Source of the DNA: Paradevosia sp036499825 | Lineage (GTDB): Bacteria > Pseudomonadota > Alphaproteobacteria > Rhizobiales > Devosiaceae | Length of the DNA stretch: 64,000 bases | Assembly (NCBI GenBank): GCA_036499825.1 | Contig: DASYCZ010000012.1 | Location: 51,579 to 115,578 of the forward strand | Direction: 5' to 3' | In this document: one piece after another, positions 8,052-16,259 of the stretch | Layout: every line of letters begins with the position of its first letter | How positions within the stretch are numbered: position 1 is the stretch's first letter | The notes under the pieces: model-generated | Database searches by the model: none | The model's input: only the letters and a program-made list of their open reading frames with translations | Told to the model about the DNA's origin: nothing | Made by a program: the position numbers and the translations under genes

Positions 8052-9379
8052 AGCTTTGCTCCATCTACCGTCACGGCTCCGCCCGGCGTCACCTTTTCCA
8101 TCACCAGCGCATAATCGCTTTGCCCGTCCGGATGGAAGCGGAACAGCCCGTCGCGCCCGTTGAAGCCGGCCGGGCCCGTGAGCTTGCCACGGTCATATTG
8201 CGGCGTGGCCTTCGACAACAGCGACGTGTTGGCGAGGATCGTCGCCGTATAGGCCAGCGTCGTCAACGGATGCGGCGAGCCGCCGAACCGCGCCCCATAG
8301 GCCGGCCGGATGGCGTCGAGCCCCGCCGGGTCCACCGCCGGATAGACCGCGCCATCGAGCAGCGGCGCCGCAAGAATTGCGCCATCGCCCTGCCAGTCGG
8401 CCGACCCCACGATCAACAGGTGCTGGGTCGAAACCCCGGCGGCCTCAAGGGCCGCCGCGATGCGCGGCGCGCTCGCCCGGTCGGGCAGGAACAGCGTGTC
8501 GATCGCTCCCGATTTGAGGCGCGGCGCCAGTTTGCCCACAAGGCGTTGCATCTCGGCGTCGCTGCCGAAACTGTTGACCGCCTGCGGCGTCAGCCCCAGC
8601 CCGCCCATGGCCTGCGTGAACGCGGCTTGCTCCACCTGCCCATAGGCGCTGGTGGGAAACAGTGCCGCCACGGCCCTATGCCCCTGTGCCTTGGCATAGC
8701 CGAGCCCGCGCCGCACCTCGCCGCCGGGCAACACGCTCAGCAGATAGACCCCCGGCCCTGCCGCGTCGGGATTGTTCGAAAAGGCGATCACCGGAACCCC
8801 GGCGGCCCGCGCCACCGACCCTACCGCCGTCACCTCGTCGGCACGCAGCGGCCCCAGGATGATGCTGGCCCCGGCGCCGATCGCGGCGCTGGCCTCTTGC
8901 GCCGCCTGGCCGGCGCTGCCGCCGGTATCGTGCAGCGTCACGGTGATGTTGTCGGCGATATTGGCATTGGCCGCGATATAGTCGACCGCCAGCCGCGCGC
9001 CGTTCGCCATCGACATGCCGACGGCGCCAAGGCCCTGGTCCCCGCTCAGCGGCAGCAGCAGCGCCACCTTGACGGGCCCCGACCCGAAACTTTCCCCCTG
9101 TGCCTGTCCCGCAGCCCTCACCGGCGCGCTGTAGATATTGGCGCCCCCAGCCGCCGGCAGCGGCTGTTCGTACACCTGGCCAGGCATCCGACCCGTCATT
9201 TGCCCGGTCATCTGCCCATTCACCGGCACGGGCTCGCCCTGCTGGTTCACGGTCATCGGCGCGCGGATTTCCCTGAGGGAATCGAAATCCCCCATCGTGC
9301 ATTGCGCAAGGAGCGGCGCGGCCAGCACCAGGCCCGCGATACCCCGCAATTGCTTCAGCCTCAGGCGCTTTGCTGCCAT
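8048..9379 (-). CDS. LpoA-like lipoprotein with periplasmic-binding-protein fold
   Basis: About 443 residues from ATG 9379. A lipoprotein signal peptide ends in LLAQC with Cys27, and a type I periplasmic binding domain follows (KVALLLPLSGDQGLGAVG, then TVTLHDTGGS and AFSNNP). Genes of this type next to rsmI are annotated as penicillin-binding protein activator LpoA or as amino-acid-binding proteins. The neighbourhood rsmI-yraN supports the LpoA-like reading, as in enterobacteria, but the TPR half of LpoA is absent. The frame stays open to 9460, so an earlier start is possible. Confidence 0.82.
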   Translation of the reverse strand: MAAKRLRLKQLRGIAGLVLAAPLLAQCTMGDFDSLREIRAPMTVNQQGEPVPVNGQMTGQMTGRMPGQVYEQPLPAAGGANIYSAPVRAAGQAQGESFGSGPVKVALLLPLSGDQGLGAVGMSMANGARLAVDYIAANANIADNITVTLHDTGGSAGQAAQEASAAIGAGASIILGPLRADEVTAVGSVARAAGVPVIAFSNNPDAAGPGVYLLSVLPGGEVRRGLGYAKAQGHRAVAALFPTSAYGQVEQAAFTQAMGGLGLTPQAVNSFGSDAEMQRLVGKLAPRLKSGAIDTLFLPDRASAPRIAAALEAAGVSTQHLLIVGSADWQGDGAILAAPLLDGAVYPAVDPAGLDAIRPAYGARFGGSPHPLTTLAYTATILANTSLLSKATPQYDRGKLTGPAGFNGRDGLFRFHPDGQSDYALVMEKVTPGGAVTVDGAKL

Positions 9380-9514
9380 GGCGACCGGCCTTCCATAGGG
9401 CGATGGCGCCGGCCCTGGCATCGTGGCCCAGTCTGTGACCACGTCTCCGGCGCTATACAAAATCGCCCCTGGCTGCTTAAAGACGGCTTAACCCTCCGGA
9501 AAGGACCGGCCCGC

Positions 9515-10414
9515 ATGTCCGCCGACCCCGACGCCAGACGCGGCTATTTCATCGCCGGCATGACCTTCGCCGCGCCCCCGCTGGCCCCCGGCCTCTATGT
9601 GGTCTCAACCCCCATCGGCAATCTCCGCGACATCACCGTGCGGGCGCTCGAAACCCTCGCCGCCGCCGATCAGGTGCTGTGCGAGGATACCCGCCTTTCG
9701 GCGCGCCTGCTCGATCACTACGGCATCCGCACCCAGCGCAAGGCGTTGCACGAGCATAATGAGCGGGCCCGCGCCGAAGCCATCGCGGCCGAGATCGCCG
9801 CCGGCGCCGCCATCGCGCTCATCTCCGATGCCGGCACGCCGCTGCTCTCCGACCCGGGCTTTCCGCTGGTGCGAACGCTGCGTGAACACGACCTCCCGGT
9901 CTTCGCCATTCCGGGCCCCTCGGCCCTGCTCTCCGCGCTCGCCGTGGCGGGCCTGCCCACCGATGCTTTCTCCTTCGTGGGGTTTTTGCCCACCAGATCC
10001 GGCGCCCGCGCCAAGGCGCTCACCGGCTGGCGCGATCGCACCGAGACCCTGGTGTTTTACGAATCCCCCCGGCGGCTCGACGATGCCCTCGCCGCCATGG
10101 CGGCGGCGTTCGGCCCCGATCGCGAGGCGGCCGTCGCCCTCGAACTCACCAAGAAATTCGAGCGCGTGCAGCGTGGATCCCTGGGTGAACTGGCCGCCGC
10201 CTTCGCTGCCGCCGAAACCAGGGGCGAAGCCGTCATCGTCGTCGCCGGCGCCGCCGAGGCGGCCGCCCCCGATGCCGCCGACTGGCAGGCGGCGCTCGAC
10301 ACCGCGCTCGACGAACAGCCATTGCGCGCCGCCGTCGACACCATCACCGAACGGTTCGGTCTCAAGCGCAAGGAAGTCTACAATGCCGCGCTCGCCCGCC
10401 GACCGGACCGCTGA
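9515..10414 (+). CDS. rsmI: 16S rRNA (cytidine1402-2'-O)-methyltransferase RsmI
   Basis: Methylates the 2'-hydroxyl of C1402 in 16S rRNA using SAM. The 299-residue protein has the tetrapyrrole-methylase fold: VSTPIGNLRDIT near residue 29, CEDTR, and SDAGTPLLSDPG near 100. The C-terminal part (TERFGLKRKEVY) is the RsmI HTH-like tail. ATG 9515 is the first sensible start; the open frame runs much further upstream only because it lies opposite the lipoprotein gene. It overlaps yraN by 32 bp. Confidence 0.95.
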   Translation: MSADPDARRGYFIAGMTFAAPPLAPGLYVVSTPIGNLRDITVRALETLAAADQVLCEDTRLSARLLDHYGIRTQRKALHEHNERARAEAIAAEIAAGAAIALISDAGTPLLSDPGFPLVRTLREHDLPVFAIPGPSALLSALAVAGLPTDAFSFVGFLPTRSGARAKALTGWRDRTETLVFYESPRRLDDALAAMAAAFGPDREAAVALELTKKFERVQRGSLGELAAAFAAAETRGEAVIVVAGAAEAAAPDAADWQAALDTALDEQPLRAAVDTITERFGLKRKEVYNAALARRPDR

Positions 10415-10781
10415 GCGGCTGCGTGCCGAACGGCTGCGTGCCGAAAAGCGCGGCCGCCGCGCCGAGGCGGTGGCGGCGCTGTTCCTCATGGCGCAGCTCT
10501 ATACCATTGCGGAACGCCGCTATCGCACGCCGGTCGGCGAGATCGATCTCATCGCCGCCCGCTTCGGCACCATCGTCTTCGTCGAGGTCAAGACGCGCGC
10601 CACCCCTCAGGGTGAAAGCGACGCCATGGAAGCCGTCAACGCCGCCCGCCTCACCCGCGCGGCCCAATACTATCTCTCGCGCCATCCGGCGCGGGCCCAT
10701 ACCAGCCTGCGCTTCGACGTGATATTCGTTGCGCCCTTCGCCTGGCCCCGCCACCTGAAAAACGCTTTCGACGCCGTTTAG
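10383..10781 (+). CDS. YraN/UPF0102 family nuclease-fold protein
   Basis: 132 residues. It has the restriction-endonuclease-like core of the UPF0102 family: G-E-I-D-L-I-A, then VFVEVKTR (E-x-K), followed by the RLTRAAQYYL helix. The biochemical role of the family is unsettled. The start ATG 10383 lies inside rsmI. A tandem copy of a 15-bp unit near 10423-10452 doubles the peptide ERLRA close to the N-terminus. The order rsmI-yraN-gshB is typical. Confidence 0.92.
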   Translation: MPRSPADRTAERLRAERLRAEKRGRRAEAVAALFLMAQLYTIAERRYRTPVGEIDLIAARFGTIVFVEVKTRATPQGESDAMEAVNAARLTRAAQYYLSRHPARAHTSLRFDVIFVAPFAWPRHLKNAFDAV

Positions 10782-10790
10782 GATTGTTTC

Positions 10791-11738
10791 ATGACGCTTA
10801 AAGTCGCCGTCCAGATGGACCCCATCGCCTCGATCAATCCGCTCGGCGATTCCACCTTCGCCATGATGCTGGAAGCCCAGGCCCGTGGCCACCAGATCGC
10901 CTATTACACGCCCGATACGCTGGCGCTGCGCGGCGACACCGTCTCCGCCAGGGTCGCCTCCATCGAGGTTTTCGACAAGCCCAGGGGCGAGCACTATGCG
11001 CTCGGCGATTTCGCCCGCACGGACCTGTCGGAATACGATGTGCTGCTCATGCGGCAGGATCCGCCCTTCGACATGAACTACATCACCTTGACCCATATGC
11101 TGGAGCGGCTGCACCCCAGGACCCTGGTGGTCAACCCGCCGGCCTCGGTGCGCAACGCCCCCGAAAAGATCCTGGTCACCGACTTCCCTCAATTGATGCC
11201 GCCGACCCTCGTCACCCGTGACCGCGATCTGATCCATGCCTTCCGCAAGGAGCATGGCAACATCATCGTCAAGCCGCTCTACGGCAATGGCGGCGCCGGC
11301 GTCTTCTTCATCCAGGAAGGCGATCACAATCTCGCCTCGCTGCTGGAACTGTTCGAATTGAACTATCGCGAACCGTTCATGATCCAGCGCTACCTGCCGG
11401 AAGTGCGCAAGGGCGACAAGCGCATCATCCTGGTCGATGGCGAGCCGGTGGCCGGCCTCAACCGCATCCCCTCCGAGGGCGAGGCCCGCTCCAACATGCA
11501 TGCCGGGGGGCGCCCGGAGCTTTCCGCCCTCACCCCGCGCGAGCTCGAAATCTGCCGCGCCATCGGCCCGGCCCTTAAACAGCGCGGCATGATCTTCGTC
11601 GGCATCGACGTCATCGGCGACTACCTCACCGAGATCAACGTCACCTCCCCCACCGGCATCCGCGAGATCAAGCGCTTCGGCGGCCCCGACATCGCCGTGC
11701 TCATCTGGGACGCCATCGAAAAACAGCGCCGCGCCTAG
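10791..11738 (+). CDS. gshB: Glutathione synthetase
   Basis: Ligates glycine to gamma-glutamylcysteine with ATP. The length of 315 residues is normal for the proteobacterial enzyme. N-terminal VAVQMDPIASI, the ATP-grasp block IIVKPLYGNGGAGVF near 160, RVIL-type KGDKRIILVDGE, and the C-terminal EINVTSPTGIREI magnesium-binding region are all intact. It starts 9 bp after yraN and probably shares its transcript. Confidence 0.97.
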   Translation: MTLKVAVQMDPIASINPLGDSTFAMMLEAQARGHQIAYYTPDTLALRGDTVSARVASIEVFDKPRGEHYALGDFARTDLSEYDVLLMRQDPPFDMNYITLTHMLERLHPRTLVVNPPASVRNAPEKILVTDFPQLMPPTLVTRDRDLIHAFRKEHGNIIVKPLYGNGGAGVFFIQEGDHNLASLLELFELNYREPFMIQRYLPEVRKGDKRIILVDGEPVAGLNRIPSEGEARSNMHAGGRPELSALTPRELEICRAIGPALKQRGMIFVGIDVIGDYLTEINVTSPTGIREIKRFGGPDIAVLIWDAIEKQRRA

Positions 11739-11770
11739 CCTCGACCACCCGCGTCCTGCCGGAGCCTGCC

Positions 11771-12925
11771 GTGCCGATCACCAACCCCATCTATACGGGC
11801 CTGCCCACGACGATTTTCGAGGTCATGTCCCGGCTCGCCCGGGACCATGGCGCCATTAACCTGGGCCAGGGCTTTCCGGATACCGATGGGCCGGAGGATG
11901 TGTTGCGGATCGCCGCCGAGGCGCTGCTCAAGGGGCCCAACCAGTATCCGCCCATGCTGGGGCTTCCGGCCCTGCGCCAGGCCGTCGCCGCGTCCAACAA
12001 GCGGTTTTATGGGCTCGATGTCGATTTCGAGACCGAGGTGCTGGTCACCTCCGGCGCCACCGAGGCGCTGGCCGATTGCTTCACGGCGCTGCTGGTGCCG
12101 GGCGATGAAGTGGTCATGTTCGAGCCGCTTTACGATTGCTACCTGCCGCTGGTGCGGCGCGCCGGCGGCATCCCCAAACTGGTGCGGCTGACCCCGCCGC
12201 ATTGGCGCCTCGACCCCGAAGCCCTCGCCGCCGCCTTCTCGCCCCGCACCAAGGCGGTGCTGCTCAACAACCCCATGAACCCCGCCGCCAAGGTGTTCTC
12301 GCCCCAGGAGCTCGCCGCCATCGCGGCCCTCGCCGTCAGCCACGACGCCATCGCCATCTGCGACGAAGTCTATGAGCACATCGTCTTCGATGGCGCCCGG
12401 CATGTGCCGCTGCTGAGCCTTGAGGGCATGCGCGAGCGCACCGTTCGCATCGGCTCGGCCGGCAAGACGCTGTCGCTGACCGGCTGGAAGGTCGGCTATG
12501 TGACGGCGGCCCCGGCCCTGCTCGATCCCATCGCCAAGGCGCACCAGTTCACCACTTTCACCACGCCCCCCAATCTGCAGCAGGCCGTGACCGCCGGGCT
12601 CGAAAAGGGGGACGATTATTACGAGGGGCTGGCGCACGACCTCGCCCGCAAGCGCGACCGTTTCGCCGCCGGCCTCACCGGTTTGGGCTTCGAGGTCGCC
12701 CCGGCTTCGGCGACCTATTTCGTCGTCGCCGACATCCGGTCCCGCGGCGCTCTTGAAGATGATGTCAGCTACTGCAAGCGCATGGTCGCCGAAGCCGGGG
12801 TCGCGGCCGTGCCGCTTTCGGCCTTCTACGATGCGGGCGGGCCGAACCATTTCGTCCGCTTCTGCTTTTCCAAGCGCGACGCCGTGCTCGACGCCGCCCT
12901 CGAACGGCTTGCCGCCTGGCGCTGA
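11771..12925 (+). CDS. Class I/II PLP-dependent aminotransferase
   Basis: 384 residues from a GTG start. The fold type I core is clear: NLGQGFPD near 30, VTSGATEAL, NNPMNPAAKVF, CDEVYEH and SAGKTLSLTGWKVGY with the PLP lysine in that segment. It most resembles the YbdL / kynurenine (glutamine-K) aminotransferase branch that acts on methionine, glutamine or aromatic amino acids; the exact substrate is not determinable. It follows gshB after 32 bp and may be read through from it. Confidence 0.88.
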   Translation: MPITNPIYTGLPTTIFEVMSRLARDHGAINLGQGFPDTDGPEDVLRIAAEALLKGPNQYPPMLGLPALRQAVAASNKRFYGLDVDFETEVLVTSGATEALADCFTALLVPGDEVVMFEPLYDCYLPLVRRAGGIPKLVRLTPPHWRLDPEALAAAFSPRTKAVLLNNPMNPAAKVFSPQELAAIAALAVSHDAIAICDEVYEHIVFDGARHVPLLSLEGMRERTVRIGSAGKTLSLTGWKVGYVTAAPALLDPIAKAHQFTTFTTPPNLQQAVTAGLEKGDDYYEGLAHDLARKRDRFAAGLTGLGFEVAPASATYFVVADIRSRGALEDDVSYCKRMVAEAGVAAVPLSAFYDAGGPNHFVRFCFSKRDAVLDAALERLAAWR

Positions 12926-12930
12926 GCCTT

Positions 12931-13032
12931 GGAGCGTTTCACGTTTTGATTGTATCAAAACGAATGCTCCAGGTTCTTGACCGATCACGTATTGGGGAAA
13001 AGTGGCATCCACTTTTCCCGAAAGCGCTCTCG
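12931..13032. repeat. Dispersed repeat family B, copy 2
   Basis: Two parts. A hairpin CGTTTTGAT-TG-TATCAAAACG is followed by AATGCTCCAGG. A second near-palindrome then reads GGGGAAAAGTGGCATCCACTTTTCCCGAAAGCGCTCT, centred at about 13009. It aligns over most of its length with the copy between rimP and nusA. It lies between the aminotransferase and marC. Confidence 0.85.
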
Positions 13033-13077
13033 CGGCCGCCCCCTATGCGGCCGCCGCGGCTCCCTTTATAAATCCTT

Positions 13078-13734
13078 ATGCTCGCCACGACGTTCTTCAT
13101 CGCCCTCACCACCTTCTTCGCCACGGTCGGCCCCGCCGACATGGTGCTGGTGTTCCTGGCGCTGACCCGTGACGCCAAGCCCGAAGACCGCAAGCGCTTC
13201 GCCCTGCGCGGCATCATCGTGGCCAGCATTATCCTCCTGTTCTTCGCCGTCTTCGGCGAGGCGGTGCTGCGCCTGTTCGGCATTTCACTGCCGGCCCTGC
13301 GCGCCGCCGGCGGCATCCTGCTGCTGCTGATCTCCATCGACATGGTGTTCGCCCGTGCCTCGGGCGGCATCTCCACCACTACCGAGGAAGACATCGAGGC
13401 CCGCAGCCGCGACGATATTTCGGTATTCCCGCTGGCGACGCCGCTGATCGCCGGCCCCGGCGCCATCTCGGCGGTGATCCTGCTCATCGCCGGCACCGAG
13501 GGCGATTACGCCAAGGACGCCATGGTGGTCCTGGCGCTCATCGTCATCCTGGCGCTCACCTATCTGAGCATGCGGGTCGCCCAGCCGCTGCAGCGCGTCC
13601 TCGGCGTCACGGGCCTCCACGTCGTCTCCCGCGTCGTCGGCGTCCTCCTCGCCGCGCTCGCCGTCCAGTTCATCTTCGATGGCCTCCGCACCAGCGGCCT
13701 CCTGGGCGCCCTGGCGGCGACCGGGACGGGGTAG
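13078..13734 (+). CDS. MarC family integral membrane protein
   Basis: 218 residues with six predicted hydrophobic segments and the MarC-type core (FFATVGPADMVLVFLALT near the N-terminus; FPLATPLIAGPGAIS near 120). Despite the name, MarC proteins are not linked to multiple antibiotic resistance; the function is unknown, possibly transport. ATG 13078 follows repeat family B copy 2, which separates it from the aminotransferase. Confidence 0.9.
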   Translation: MLATTFFIALTTFFATVGPADMVLVFLALTRDAKPEDRKRFALRGIIVASIILLFFAVFGEAVLRLFGISLPALRAAGGILLLLISIDMVFARASGGISTTTEEDIEARSRDDISVFPLATPLIAGPGAISAVILLIAGTEGDYAKDAMVVLALIVILALTYLSMRVAQPLQRVLGVTGLHVVSRVVGVLLAALAVQFIFDGLRTSGLLGALAATGTG

Positions 13735-13758
13735 AGGTTCAGGCGTTTCTGTTTACTT

Positions 13759-13918
13759 CGGCCATGAGAGGTACGCTCGAATGGCGAGACGCGATAGCGT
13801 CGGCTGAAGGGGGGCCGAGCCACCGATATTTTGGGGGACTCACCCCCTTTTTACGACGGCTGAAACGCCCCTCACCCGCCCTTCGGGCACCCTCTCCCCG
13901 GAGGGGCGAGGGGTTAAA
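13759..13918 (+). repeat. Interspersed mosaic repeat, modules M1-M2'-M3-M4
   Basis: GGCCATGAGAG-TACGCTCG-AATGGCGAGACGCG (M1) runs into GAGCCACCGATATTTT (end of M2), GGGACTCACCCCC (M3), CCCCTCACCC and the hairpin CTCTCCCCGGAGGGGCGAGG (M4). It is the copy that shows most modules in order within a short space. It fills most of the 294-bp gap between marC and the convergent small-protein gene. Confidence 0.8.
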
Positions 13919-13976
13919 GGGAGGCGCCCCGCCAGCTGCGCCCCCATCCCAGATGATTCACGTGAAGCAAAATGCA

Positions 13977-14001
13977 GACGGCGGGCCTGGGGCCCGCCGT
14001 C
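13977..14001 (-). terminator. Terminator of the 38-residue protein gene
   Basis: A perfect 11-bp stem, GACGGCGGGCC / GGCCCGCCGTC with loop TGG. On the minus strand it is followed by TGCATTTTGC, a short T-rich tract. It starts 28 bp after the stop codon of the small gene. Confidence 0.8.
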
Positions 14002-14028
14002 TTCAGAAATACCAACCTTGGAAACAGC

Positions 14029-14145
14029 CTATTTCTTCTTGGGCGTCGCGGCCGCGATGACGCCGCTGGTGGCCGCTGCCGGCTTTACCGCGTCCTTCTT
14101 CGGCTTCTTGGCTTCCTTGGTCTTGCGCTGCTGACCTTTTGCCAT
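14029..14145 (-). CDS. Small Lys/Ala-rich basic protein (38 aa)
   Basis: ATG 14145 follows a near-perfect Shine-Dalgarno (AAGGAGGATG, 14160-14151). The peptide begins MAKGQQRKTKEAKKPKK and ends in TPKKK; it is highly basic with an Ala-rich middle. I recall similar MAKGQ...EAKKPKK small proteins of unknown function in other proteobacteria, but could not check. A strong terminator follows. It lies downstream of the GH25 gene on the same strand with an 79-bp gap that holds a hairpin touching the ribosome binding site. Confidence 0.82.
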   Translation of the reverse strand: MAKGQQRKTKEAKKPKKDAVKPAAATSGVIAAATPKKK

Positions 14146-14158
14146 CGTCTCATCCTCC

Positions 14159-14178
14159 TTCCGGACACCGGTCCGGAA
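14159..14178 (-). promoter_or_regulatory. Hairpin abutting the ribosome binding site of the 38-aa gene
   Basis: An 8-bp perfect stem (TTCCGGAC / GTCCGGAA, loop 4) ends at the first bases of the AAGGAGG Shine-Dalgarno on the minus strand. It could act as an RNA-stability element at the GH25 3' end or modulate initiation of the small protein. Confidence 0.5.
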
Positions 14179-14224
14179 ATCACGATTAAAAAGCTATTCC
14201 TCTGCTTAACGCCTTGCAAGACGG

Positions 14225-15049
14225 CTACTTGGCGAGTTGACAGCGTCCCTGCGGCCCCAAAATGGGTACGACGCGCGGGTCGCACCCGGTCAACAGGAAC
14301 ACCGTCCAGTCGTCCTGCGAGCCATAAAAGGCGTTGCGGTCTACCTCGCCCTTGACGCCCGGCAGCGTGCCGGTCTGCGTCCACTGCCAGAACGTCCAGC
14401 CGCGGCTGCCGTAACGCTGGTGCGGCTCGGCCGCCGTCGAGCGCAGCCAGAAGGCATTGTCGAAGGATTCGCTGGCGAGGATGTCGTTATGGAACGGAAT
14501 GTCCGTGTAGATGATCGGCAGCTTGCCCGTATGGGCTTCCATCGCCGCCAGCATCACCCGCACCTTCTCGATGATGTCTTCCTTGGAGAATTTCTTGGTA
14601 CAGCTCGAATGGTTGTTCCATTCGAGATCGAGCACCGGCGGCAGGGCCGCCGGGTCCGCCGGCACGTTCTTGATGAACCAGGCCGCCTGCTCGGCCGCCG
14701 TCGAGCACCAGGTCATGAAATGGTAGGCGCCGAACGCCATGCCCGAGGTCTTGGCGCGCTGCCAGTTGTCGAAGAAAGCCGGGTCGACATAGTCGTTGCC
14801 CTCGGTGGCCTTCATATAGACGAAATGCGTGCCCGTGGCCCTGACCCGGTCGAAATCGATGCGGCCCTGATACCGCGCGATGTCGATGCCCTGGATCGGC
14901 ATGTTGCGCGCCCGGTCGACGCCCGGATGCGGTCGGTTGTCGCCCTGGATGGGTCCGGAATAGCGGGCGCAGGCCGAAACCAGCAGCACCACCACGGCGG
15001 CGAGCAGCAATTTTCCAAGTGAGGCGGGGCGCATGAGGGCAAGCGGCAT
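14225..15049 (-). CDS. GH25-family lysozyme-like lipoprotein
   Basis: About 274 residues. The N-terminal signal ends in the lipobox LLVSAC, so the protein is probably lipid-anchored. The glycoside hydrolase 25 domain shows GIDIARYQGRIDF, FVYMKATEGNDY, FGAYHF, PPVLDLEWN and WTFWQWTQTG, matching the muramidase active-site aspartate and glutamate positions (D-x-A, DLEW). It would cleave or remodel peptidoglycan from the periplasmic side. Starts at ATG 15049 or 15034 are both possible; the frame opens at TTG 15064. Confidence 0.9.
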   Translation of the reverse strand: MPLALMRPASLGKLLLAAVVVLLVSACARYSGPIQGDNRPHPGVDRARNMPIQGIDIARYQGRIDFDRVRATGTHFVYMKATEGNDYVDPAFFDNWQRAKTSGMAFGAYHFMTWCSTAAEQAAWFIKNVPADPAALPPVLDLEWNNHSSCTKKFSKEDIIEKVRVMLAAMEAHTGKLPIIYTDIPFHNDILASESFDNAFWLRSTAAEPHQRYGSRGWTFWQWTQTGTLPGVKGEVDRNAFYGSQDDWTVFLLTGCDPRVVPILGPQGRCQLAK

Positions 15050-15245
15050 TCGGGCAACTGACAAATGAATTGGATCGGCTGCATTTGATTCAACATAGGG
15101 CGGTTAACGAAAGCTTCCGGCCACCAAACCATCGTGAGGGATGGTTAATGTGGCGGATGGGAAAATCCCGCCACCGAACCGCAAGATCGGTCGAGCCCCT
15201 GATGAACCTTGGGCGCTAAAAACGGCCACCACGCAGGAAGGAACC

Positions 15246-16127
15246 ATGAAGGCAGCGCTTCAAAATTATCGGGACCGGATGCAGCGGGTGCTGGACCATA
15301 TCGACCATCACCTCGACGATGATCTGGATCTCGATGCGGTGAGCCGCATCGCGGCCTTCTCGAAATTCCATTTCCACCGGCAGTTCGCCGCAACCTTCGA
15401 GTTGTCGGTCCATCGCTACGTCCAGCTCGCCCGCATGAAGCGGGCCTCGCTTCAGCTGGCCGGAAAGGACGCCCAGAGCGTCACCCACATAGCGCTGGAT
15501 GCCGGCTATGACGCCCCCGATGCCTTCGCCCGCGCCTTTCGGCAACGGCTCGGGCAAACGCCGTCGTCGTTCCGGAAATCTCCCGATTGGGATTCGTGGC
15601 TTGCGGCCTTCGGGCCTTGGGACAATGCCAGGAGCAAATTCATGAAGATTATCTTTGACCATACAGATGTGACGATCCGCGACGTGCCCCCGACGCCGGT
15701 GGCCCTGATGGAGCATCGCGGCGACCGGGCGACGCTGGGCACAACCCTCCAGCGCTTCCGCGACTGGCGCAAGGCGGCGGGCCTGTCGCCCGAAACCAGC
15801 CCGACTTTCACTATCTACCGGTCCGAACGGATACCGGCGATCCCGGCTGACTACGCCATGGATATCGGCATTGGCACCGACCGGCCCGTCGCCGATGACC
15901 CCCATATGCAGGCCGGCGTCATTCCCGGCGGGCGCTGCGCCGTGCTGCGCTATCCGCACAATACCAACAACCTCGAGCCTGCCGCACAATATCTTTATGG
16001 CGAGTGGCTCCCCGCCAGCGGCGAGGAGGCGCGCGATTTCCCGATCTATTGCCGCCGCCAGCTCGCACCCATTCCGGAGCTGTCGGCCCACGAGATCGTC
16101 GTCGAACTGTTCCTGCCCCTGAAATAG
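15246..16127 (+). CDS. AraC-family regulator with GyrI-like effector domain
   Basis: 293 residues from ATG 15246, preceded by CAGGAAGGAACC. The N-terminal AraC/XylS DNA-binding domain (about 1-105) has two helix-turn-helix units (LDAVSRIAAFSKFHFHRQF; VTHIALDAGYDAPDAFARAFRQRLG). The C-terminal half (about 140-293) matches the GyrI-like/SOUL small-molecule-binding fold (VTIRDVPPTPVALMEHRGD). Such proteins resemble Rob and SoxS-type regulators that sense amphipathic compounds. Target unknown; it diverges from the GH25 gene. Confidence 0.88.
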   Translation: MKAALQNYRDRMQRVLDHIDHHLDDDLDLDAVSRIAAFSKFHFHRQFAATFELSVHRYVQLARMKRASLQLAGKDAQSVTHIALDAGYDAPDAFARAFRQRLGQTPSSFRKSPDWDSWLAAFGPWDNARSKFMKIIFDHTDVTIRDVPPTPVALMEHRGDRATLGTTLQRFRDWRKAAGLSPETSPTFTIYRSERIPAIPADYAMDIGIGTDRPVADDPHMQAGVIPGGRCAVLRYPHNTNNLEPAAQYLYGEWLPASGEEARDFPIYCRRQLAPIPELSAHEIVVELFLPLK

Positions 16128-16259
16128 CCCGTGGCAGCGCGTCTACGCGTGAGGGCCGGTGCCGCATCATCGGTGCCGCCCGCCACCCCTCCGTAAAAAC
16201 GCCCTATGGCCTCGCCCCGGCTTTTGCTACAGCATTGGGCAAGGGGGACTTGGCAGCTC

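Noticed and set aside
8120..9514. The 465-codon upstream extension of the rsmI frame
   Set aside because: RsmI proteins are about 280-300 residues; the extension lies wholly opposite the lipoprotein gene and contains no domain.
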